Source of the DNA: CAYOVG01 sp964407285
Lineage (GTDB): Bacteria > Desulfobacterota > Syntrophobacteria > Syntrophobacterales > Syntrophobacteraceae
Direction of reading: 5' to 3'
Length of the DNA: 12,490 bases
NCBI GenBank assembly: GCA_964407285.1
Contig: CAYOVG010000205.1
Location: 1 to 12,490 of the forward strand
Position numbers and translations under genes: made by a program. Positions 7,535 through 12,490 of this stretch are shown piece after piece. The stretch's first letter is position 1, and each line of letters starts with the position of its first letter. The notes below the pieces were generated by a model. It ran no database searches, was not told where the DNA came from, and worked only from the letters and a program-made list of their open reading frames with translations.

Positions 7535-8313
7535 GGCGTCCTCCTCACGCTCTTGAAGCACAACCGCATCACGGTCTTCAGCACCTCGTCGCTCAGCCTG
7601 CCCGTCACGGCGATGATGATGATCCCCACCATGATCATCTCGATCTCTCCCCCCATGCGGGCATCCATTATAACGGCCCCCAGGCCGTCGGGGACCCCGG
7701 AGAGTTCCCCCAGCACCAGGTAGGCCCACGATATTCCCAGTCCCAGGCGCAGACCGGTGACGATGTGGGGCATCGCCCCCGGTACGAGGATGGCGAAAAC
7801 GGTGCGGACCTTCGATATGCCCATCATCTGTCCCGCATGGAGCAGAAGCGGATCGATCCGGCGCGCTCCGGCGGCGGCATTGAGATAGATGGGAAAAAAC
7901 GCCGCCAGGGCCACCAGGAAGAGTGTCGTCTTCAGTCCAATGCCGAACCACACGATTGCGAGCGGCAGCCAACTGATTCCGGGAACGGCGCGCAAGGCAT
8001 TGACGGACGTGTCCAAAACCACGTGGAAAATGGAAATGCGACCGGAAGCGATGCCCAGAGGAACGCCCAGGGCGGCCGCAATCGAGAACCCGATCGCCAC
8101 GCGGGCCAGGCTGGCCGCCGCATCGCCGGCAAACCTCCCGGCGTAAGGGGACTCCCCGGCCGCCCCGAACATATACATGTACGCCGTGCGGCACACATCC
8201 GCGGGATGGGGGAGCAGATAAGGGGGCACAAGGCCGTTATGGGAAACGACAAACCAGCAAAGCAGGCACGCGGCGGGGAGGACGAAAGGCCATAAAGGGG
8301 AGCGGCGTTGCAT
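7531..8313 (-). CDS. ABC transporter permease, NitT/TauT/SsuC type
   Basis: This is the inner-membrane channel of the importer. The 260-residue protein has a first hydrophobic helix (about 8-24), a periplasmic stretch rich in prolines, and further helices at about 68-90, 112-145 and 192-240. The cytoplasmic EAA-type loop that contacts the ATPase is visible at about 161-191 (GISKVRTVFAILVPGAMPHI inside it). The series LPHPADV, LRAVPGISWLPLAIVWFGIG and the EAA loop are characteristic of SsuC/TauC-like permeases. The ATG at 8313 has only a weak purine stretch upstream. The gene follows the binding protein by about 49 bases, and its stop overlaps the likely TTG start of the ATPase gene. Confidence 0.93.
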   Translation of the reverse strand: MQRRSPLWPFVLPAACLLCWFVVSHNGLVPPYLLPHPADVCRTAYMYMFGAAGESPYAGRFAGDAAASLARVAIGFSIAAALGVPLGIASGRISIFHVVLDTSVNALRAVPGISWLPLAIVWFGIGLKTTLFLVALAAFFPIYLNAAAGARRIDPLLLHAGQMMGISKVRTVFAILVPGAMPHIVTGLRLGLGISWAYLVLGELSGVPDGLGAVIMDARMGGEIEMIMVGIIIIAVTGRLSDEVLKTVMRLCFKSVRRTP

Positions 8314-8362
8314 CGAGGGGCTCTCATATTTCCGTCTTATTTCGGTTTCCCGGTTTTCATCC

Positions 8363-9373
8363 CTATTTGTCCGCGCCCGCGCCTTCCGGTTCCCCGAGTT
8401 GCGCCTTCACCCTCTTCACGAAGGAGAGGTCGAAAAGCCTGTCGTAGTCGGGTTGCCGGTGGATCAGGCCGAGCGCCTGCATCCTCTCTCCCAGCGCGCG
8501 GGCTCTCCCGACGAACGCCTCGTCCATCTCCCAGGAAAGCTCCATATTGTGGGCGGCCTTCTCCAAAGTGCTCAAAGGCGTACCGAATTCGGCCGCCTTC
8601 TTCAGCCACTCATCGGGGTGCTCCGTCAACCGCCGGGTCGCCCGCGCGTGAGCCAGCACCAGGTTGTGCACCAGTTCCGGATTCCGTTCGATCGTCCTTT
8701 GCTGGACGATCAGACCGGCATTGATCGTGCCGATGCTTTCGTCGAAATAGGGATAGGCAAGGACCTTGCCGTACCCCCTCTCCACCGCCTGCGTCGGGAG
8801 GGGCTCACCCGAAAGAAAGGCGTCGATACTGCGCGCGGCCAGCGCGGCCCCCATATCGAAGAAATCCACCCGTATGAGCGTCGCGTCCTTTTCCGGGGAG
8901 ATCCCGTTTCGGGTCAGAATCTCTCTCAGAAGCACCTCGTGCATCGTGCCGGGCACGTATCCGATCCTTTTTCCCTTGAGTCCCGAAACATCGCTGAAGG
9001 AACCGTCGTTGCGGACCACCAGGGCGGAGCACTTGTTGCACAGAGCGGCAACCATCACCACCGGCTGTCCCTTCGCGGCGGACTGAATGGCGTGCACGAG
9101 CGTCGTGCCGCACATGTCGAGATCGCCCGCCAGGAGGGCGGTCTTCTGGTCGGCGGGATTGGTGAAGGAGAAAACGGAAATCCTGGTATCGGTTCCCGAC
9201 GGATGGAACCGGTCATACAGGAAAGGCTGAATCGTCTGGGCGGTCTTCCAGGTCCCGACCCTCACTTCCTGAGCGGCGGCAAGCAAAATCCGGCACGCAG
9301 GCGACGGGAGAACCAGGAACAGTGCAAAAGACAAAGACAGAACGGACTTCAAACCAAACATCGCGCGGATCAT
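8363..9373 (-). CDS. ABC transporter periplasmic binding protein, NMT1/SsuA-like
   Basis: This is the periplasmic receptor of the importer. The 336-residue protein has a signal peptide (hydrophobic about 9-34, probable cleavage after LLAAA, with QEVRVG beginning the mature domain). The body resembles NMT1/SsuA-like binding proteins: VGTWKTAQ, LLAGDLDMCGTTLVHAIQ (81-98), KGQPVVMVAAL and the lobe-2 segment GLKGKRIGYVPGTMHEVLLR (131-150). The mature part carries C88, C112 and C115 near the expected ligand cleft, which seems unusual. C27 lies in the signal region, but its surroundings (PSPAC) make a poor lipobox. I preferred the ATG at 9373 because AAAGG ends 8 bases upstream; a GTG at 9382 is also in frame. 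It starts 17 bases after the radical SAM gene. The ligand is unknown; taurine or sulfonate should not be assumed. Confidence 0.88.
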   Translation of the reverse strand: MIRAMFGLKSVLSLSFALFLVLPSPACRILLAAAQEVRVGTWKTAQTIQPFLYDRFHPSGTDTRISVFSFTNPADQKTALLAGDLDMCGTTLVHAIQSAAKGQPVVMVAALCNKCSALVVRNDGSFSDVSGLKGKRIGYVPGTMHEVLLREILTRNGISPEKDATLIRVDFFDMGAALAARSIDAFLSGEPLPTQAVERGYGKVLAYPYFDESIGTINAGLIVQQRTIERNPELVHNLVLAHARATRRLTEHPDEWLKKAAEFGTPLSTLEKAAHNMELSWEMDEAFVGRARALGERMQALGLIHRQPDYDRLFDLSFVKRVKAQLGEPEGAGADK

Positions 9374-9390
9374 CGGAAGCACCTTTCATG

Positions 9391-10398
9391 TCATTCGAGA
9401 CGGAAGCAGTTCGAGGACAACTCCGGTTTCCAGCCCACCTCCCGGAGCATGCGGGAACAATCGTCGGCCCCTCGCCCTATTCCGCCGCTGCTGTCCGCCC
9501 TCATATCCCGCGGGCTCGACCCAACCTCCGGAAAGAGGAGGTTGGCCCCGGCCAGCAGCGACGTCGTATTCGGTTCGTGCGTGCAGTGCGCCCTGGGGAC
9601 ATCCCCCATGACCAGCCGGCTCACGGCAACGGCCCTGGCCAGTTCCAGTTCGTTCAGCATGCCGTATTTTTCCATGGGAGAACCGGGAAAATTGATCCTT
9701 CGCATGGCGCCGCTATAGGTGGCCCCGTAGGCGCGGGCAAGAAACATGAGATCGACGATCTCCTCATGGTCGTGCTCCGGCCCCAGCGGCTCCACGCAAT
9801 TCATCCACTGCAGACCGACATCCTTCAGCACTTTGATGGTATGAATGCGCCTTTCCGGCTTGAAGGGCGTGTCCCTGCCCTCCCCCACACGCAGCGCGTG
9901 GTAGAAACCGACGAAACCGGCGTCGAGAAGCCTCTCGCCTTCCCGGTGGTCGATGTCCCGCGCGTTGGCGACAAGCGGCACGGAGACGACATTCCCGAGC
10001 ATCCGTCCGATTTCCAGGAGTCTCTCGAACGGATAAGTACCCGTGGTCATAATGTTGAGCGCGTCGGCCGATTGCGCCTCCGCCATCCTTGCCCAATCGA
10101 CGATCCGCTCCTCGGCGAATTCGAGCTTTTCCTTGAAGATGCCCGCCTGTTGCGTCAGAGAACAGAACCTGCAATCCATCGGGCACGGCTCCACGTTGAC
10201 TCCGATATGGAAGTGGACCTCCCCCTTATTGCCGAAACGGAGCCTCGACAGTTGATTCGCCGTTTCCATCAACGCATGGAATTCGCCGGAGAGAGTATCG
10301 ATACGCATCAACCTCAACGCTTCGTCCCTTAGAACCCCATTTCCATCCGCAGCCTTCTTGAGAATATCCGGTATCCGAACAGCAACATGCGAACTCAA
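9391..10398 (-). CDS. Radical SAM enzyme of the BioB/HydE/HmdB-like group
   Basis: The 335-residue product has the radical SAM [4Fe-4S] motif C72-PMD-C76-RF-C79. An N-terminal helical segment precedes it and a BioB-like barrel and C-terminal part follow. Recognisable stretches include HFHIGVNVEPC before the cluster, SADALNIMTTGTYPFE (S-adenosylmethionine-side region), YHALRVGEGRDTPF, MNCVEPLGPEHDHEEI and GANLLFPEVGSSPRDM near the end. It is not an ordinary biotin synthase: the usual BioB [2Fe-2S] cysteine pattern is not evident and the context has no biotin genes. The reaction is unknown. As the first gene of the ABC operon, its substrate or product probably relates to the imported compound. 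The start is a TTG at 10398 with GGAG 11 bases upstream; a TAA lies two codons before it and no in-frame ATG is near. Confidence 0.85.
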   Translation of the reverse strand: MSSHVAVRIPDILKKAADGNGVLRDEALRLMRIDTLSGEFHALMETANQLSRLRFGNKGEVHFHIGVNVEPCPMDCRFCSLTQQAGIFKEKLEFAEERIVDWARMAEAQSADALNIMTTGTYPFERLLEIGRMLGNVVSVPLVANARDIDHREGERLLDAGFVGFYHALRVGEGRDTPFKPERRIHTIKVLKDVGLQWMNCVEPLGPEHDHEEIVDLMFLARAYGATYSGAMRRINFPGSPMEKYGMLNELELARAVAVSRLVMGDVPRAHCTHEPNTTSLLAGANLLFPEVGSSPRDMRADSSGGIGRGADDCSRMLREVGWKPELSSNCFRLE

Positions 10399-10432
10399 TG
10401 CTTATCTATCTCCTTCCACCTTCGGCAGCAAT

Positions 10433-10514
10433 TTTTCCACCACGAAAAGCACGAAAGGACACCGACAAGATAGAGATATTCTTTCGTGCTTTTCGTGACT
10501 TTCGTGGTAGAAAA
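10433..10514. repeat. Inverted repeat built from 9-base CACGAAA units
   Basis: The arm at 10441-10457 (CACGAAAAGCACGAAAG) is perfectly complementary to 10481-10497 over 17 bp, around a 23-base AT-rich loop. The outer parts, 10433-10444 and 10503-10514, also pair with one mismatch. Read on the minus strand, the right arm is three tandem units of 9 bases (CACGAAAGT, CACGAAAAG, CACGAAAG), while the left arm has two. The dyad therefore has one extra unit on one side. Similar CACGAA-type hairpin repeats are common between genes in environmental bacteria, as I recall; no function is established. Confidence 0.8.
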
Positions 10515-10731
10515 CCCCTCACGACTCGACACAAAGGCAATTCCTCTACTATTTAGCGAAAATACCTATACCATGCATACTTCACTCTAACTGATGCCTT
10601 CGATTTGTGCAAATCAAAAGGACAGGCAGCCGTCCGTTTCGACGGAGACGTGCGCTGAATCCCGACATCCGTGATGAATTTTGTATAATGGATTCCGAAA
10701 TGCAAGGGCTGGATTGCGAGAAGGCGGTGTA

Positions 10732-10755
10732 CCCCGGACGACGAATTGTCCGGGG
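10732..10755 (-). terminator. GC-rich hairpin downstream of aceA
   Basis: CCCCGGAC and GTCCGGGG form a perfect 8-bp stem around an 8-base loop, about 58 bases after the aceA stop codon. No T run follows on either strand, so it is not a standard intrinsic terminator. It may assist termination or protect the 3' end of the aceA transcript. Confidence 0.35.
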
Positions 10756-10813
10756 CTCCGGTTTCAGAAAAGTGTTGTATTCGCCATCGGACGAATCACG
10801 CGCATCGGAACCG

Positions 10814-12109
10814 TCAGGCCCCGACGCTTTCCGCCGTGAACTGCTCTTCCTCCGTGGACCCCTTCAGGGCGGTCGTGGAGACGTTCGCGCCGGCTATGGT
10901 CTGCGCCACCAGGTCGAAGTAGCCCGTTCCGACAAAGGTCTGGTGCTTTACCGCCCGATACCCGTCCTTTTCCCATTCGAATTCGCTTTCCTGTAGTCGG
11001 GAGTAGGCGCTCATGCCGGTCTTCCGGTAGCCTCGGGCCAGTTCATACATCGAAGCGTTCAAGGCGTGGAAGCCCGCAAGGGTAACGAACTGAAACTTGT
11101 ATCCGTAAGCCGCCAATTCCCGCTGGAACTCCGCGATGGCCGCATCGTCGAGCTTCTTCTTCCAGTTGAAGGAGGGAGAGCAGTTGTAGGCCAGGAGCTT
11201 GCCGGGATGCTCGTCGTGAACCTCTTCGGCGAATTTCCTGGCTTCGGCGAGGTTCGGCTCCGACGTCTCGCACCACAGCATGTCCGCATAGGGGGCATAA
11301 GCTTTGGCCCTGGCGATCGCCGGCGCAAGCCCGGATTCAACACCGAAGAAGCCTTCCACCGTCCTGTCGCCCGTCAGGAACCTCCGGTCCCTTTCATCGA
11401 CGTCGCTGGTGAGGAGCGTGGCGCTGTTCGCATCCGTTCTTGCGATGATAATGGTGGGCACACCGCAGATGTCCGCCGCCAGCCTAGCCGCAATGAGCTT
11501 CTGGGTGGCCTCCGAAGTCGGGACCAGCACCTTTCCCCCCATATGGCCGCACTTCTTGGCCGATGAGAGCTGGTCCTCGAAGTGGACCGCCGCGGCCCCC
11601 GCTTCGATCATGGCTTTCATCAGCTCGAAAGCGTTCAATACGCCTCCGAACCCGGCTTCGGCATCGGCTACAATGGGCGCAAACCAGTACGGCTCATCCT
11701 TTCCTTCCATGTGGCTGATCTGGTCCGCGCGTTGAAACGCATTATTGATCCTCTTGACGAGACCCGGCACGCTGTCCACCGGATACAGGCTCTGATCGGG
11801 GTAAGTGTGTCCTATGCTGTTGTTGTCGGCCGCCACCTGCCAGCCGCTGACGTATATGGCTTTGAGTCCGGCCTGCACCTGCTGGACGGCCTGGCTGCCC
11901 GTCAGGGCGCCCAGGGCGGGGATAAACGGCTCCGTATTCAACAGGCGCCAAAGCCGATGCGCCCCGTTCTTCGCCAGAGTGTACTCGATCGGCATCGTAC
12001 CCCGGAGCTTTTCCACATCCTCCCGGCCGTACGGGCGCAAAACGCCGTTCCAACGATCATCCCCGTTCCATTGCTTTGCGGGTCCTGAAACGAAATCCTT
12101 GATGTTCAT
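10814..12109 (-). CDS. aceA: Isocitrate lyase
   Basis: Isocitrate lyase splits isocitrate into glyoxylate and succinate, the first step of the glyoxylate bypass. The 431-residue product is full length (the E. coli enzyme has 434). The catalytic motif KKCGHMGGKVLVP is intact at 185-197, with catalytic C187. Other family stretches are SGWQVAADNN (88-97), the metal-binding region VADAEAGFGG (147-156), HFEDQ (176-180), IIARTDA and the C-terminal half YNCSPSFNWKK. The ATG at 12109 has AGGAGGAG about 8 bases upstream; the frame extends 13 codons further, but without a better site. It lies 90 bases downstream of the probable malate synthase gene on the same strand, so the two are likely co-transcribed for growth on acetate or fatty acids, or for replenishing the C4 pool. 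Confidence 0.97.
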   Translation of the reverse strand: MNIKDFVSGPAKQWNGDDRWNGVLRPYGREDVEKLRGTMPIEYTLAKNGAHRLWRLLNTEPFIPALGALTGSQAVQQVQAGLKAIYVSGWQVAADNNSIGHTYPDQSLYPVDSVPGLVKRINNAFQRADQISHMEGKDEPYWFAPIVADAEAGFGGVLNAFELMKAMIEAGAAAVHFEDQLSSAKKCGHMGGKVLVPTSEATQKLIAARLAADICGVPTIIIARTDANSATLLTSDVDERDRRFLTGDRTVEGFFGVESGLAPAIARAKAYAPYADMLWCETSEPNLAEARKFAEEVHDEHPGKLLAYNCSPSFNWKKKLDDAAIAEFQRELAAYGYKFQFVTLAGFHALNASMYELARGYRKTGMSAYSRLQESEFEWEKDGYRAVKHQTFVGTGYFDLVAQTIAGANVSTTALKGSTEEEQFTAESVGA

Positions 12110-12134
12110 CTGGTATTCTCCTCCTATCCAGCAT

Positions 12135-12163
12135 CCGGAGACCGACATCGGTCCGGCATCCGG
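12135..12163 (-). repeat. Small hairpin and direct repeat between aceB and aceA
   Basis: Between the two glyoxylate-bypass genes, CCGGAGACCGA (12135-12145) can pair with TCGGTCCGG (12148-12156) with a two-base bulge. GCATCCGG occurs twice, at 12131-12138 and 12156-12163. In the transcript this would fold just upstream of the aceA ribosome-binding site. It could affect message processing or aceA translation, but the structure is modest. Confidence 0.3.
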
Positions 12164-12199
12164 CCTCTCAAAACCATCTATCCAATTGTGCGCCGGCTT

Positions 12200-12490
12200 T
12201 CAAACCGGGTTGAACTGACCGCGCGAAATCATCTCCTCGCTGATCCGTGCGGCCATTGCGTATTTCTCGACTTCGCCGTCATCCACGTCCGACGGCAGTT
12301 CTTCGAGAATCCGATCCAGCTCTTCCCCGAAGAGCTTGCTGATGAACTCGCACGAGTGCCTGACCTCATTGCCGCCTGCATCCACCACCGCGACTTCATC
12401 CTTGTGGAGCATGCGCTGAGCTATCATCAGGCGGTAAATGCGGTCCGTGGCCAGGTCTTCCATGTAACCGTCCAGGAGGCTGGCCCCCCG
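12200..12490 (-). CDS. aceB: Probable malate synthase, C-terminal fragment
   Basis: The minus-strand frame is open to the window edge, so the 5' part is missing and the ATG at 12463 is an internal methionine, not the start. The visible 96 residues begin RGASLLDGYMEDLATDRIYR. This resembles the malate synthase segment where MEDAAT is typical, following the catalytic barrel. It continues with a helical, acidic C-terminal domain ending SRGQFNPV. Malate synthase condenses glyoxylate with acetyl-CoA to malate, and its position just upstream of aceA supports the call. With only the C-terminus visible, the assignment rests on a short motif plus context, and the isoform cannot be named. The gene symbol is tentative. 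Confidence 0.62.
   Translation of the reverse strand, partial: RGASLLDGYMEDLATDRIYRLMIAQRMLHKDEVAVVDAGGNEVRHSCEFISKLFGEELDRILEELPSDVDDGEVEKYAMAARISEEMISRGQFNPV

Larger units (their letters stand above)
10399..10813. other. Intergenic region between aceA and the radical SAM operon
   Basis: About 415 bp with no gene I would support. From the aceA side it holds a GC-rich hairpin (10732-10755), a small hairpin near 10630-10647, an AT-rich stretch (about 10540-10615) where the radical SAM operon promoter is likely, and a long CACGAAA inverted repeat (10433-10514). TTGCAC followed 17 bases later by TAGAGT on the minus strand is the nearest promoter-like pair, but the match is poor. A TATAAT at 10684-10689 on the plus strand has no -35 partner and no gene after it. 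Confidence 0.55.

Noticed and set aside
7535..8194. Long N-terminal extension of the ABC ATPase frame
   Set aside because: The extra residues shadow the permease gene in another frame, are arginine/glycine-rich without motifs, and end before the family-typical start; a strong ribosome-binding site lies at 7540-7545.
8363..9373. Naming the importer as a taurine, sulfonate or nitrate transporter
   Set aside because: The family resemblance is general; no substrate-specific enzyme such as a sulfonate monooxygenase or taurine dioxygenase is in the window.
10441..10510. CRISPR array or IS-end interpretation of the CACGAAA repeat
   Set aside because: The units are 9 bases, abut without spacers and form a single dyad; there is no transposase or Cas gene nearby and no target-site duplication that I can see.
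10607..10996. 129-codon plus-strand open frame between aceA and the repeat
   Set aside because: It overlaps the 3' end of aceA in antisense, has no good ribosome-binding site, and contains the GC hairpin.
12200..12463. Independent 87-residue small gene starting at ATG 12463
   Set aside because: The frame stays open upstream to the window edge and the residues before the ATG continue the malate synthase-like motif, so it is the end of a longer gene.

Overview
The window looks like chromosomal DNA from a moderately high-GC sulfate-reducing bacterium of the Desulfobacterota, perhaps near the Syntrophobacter group. The evidence is a complete dsrMKJOP set of the type found in sulfate reducers; the order-level placement is inference. 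Every gene I can support lies on the minus strand, so transcription runs from high to low coordinates.

Right edge to about 10.8 kb: the 3' end of a probable malate synthase gene runs in from beyond the window and is followed by a complete isocitrate lyase gene (aceA). Together they make a glyoxylate-bypass pair. After aceA comes a gene-free stretch of about 415 bp with a GC-rich hairpin and a long inverted repeat built from 9-base CACGAAA-type units.

10.4 to 6.75 kb: a compact operon of four genes. A BioB/HydE/HmdB-like radical SAM enzyme comes first, followed by the periplasmic binding protein, permease and ATPase of a NitT/TauT/SsuABC-type ABC importer. The tight spacing suggests that the importer supplies a substrate, precursor or cofactor to the radical SAM enzyme. 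I cannot name the compound, and this is the best candidate here for an undescribed system.

6.6 to 0.78 kb: a dsr operon with a good sigma70-like promoter near 6.58-6.61 kb. Its first gene is a small RsbRD_N-domain protein. Then come dsrM (cytochrome b), dsrK (HdrD-like iron-sulfur protein), dsrJ (triheme cytochrome c), dsrO (Tat-exported ferredoxin-like protein) and dsrP (NrfD-like membrane protein), ending at a convincing intrinsic terminator. The complex links periplasmic and menaquinone electrons to the cytoplasmic DsrC/dissimilatory sulfite reductase step.

Left edge: the start of a STAND/NB-ARC-type P-loop ATPase gene runs out of the window. Only its first ~128 codons are visible, so the C-terminal part that would show its role is missing.
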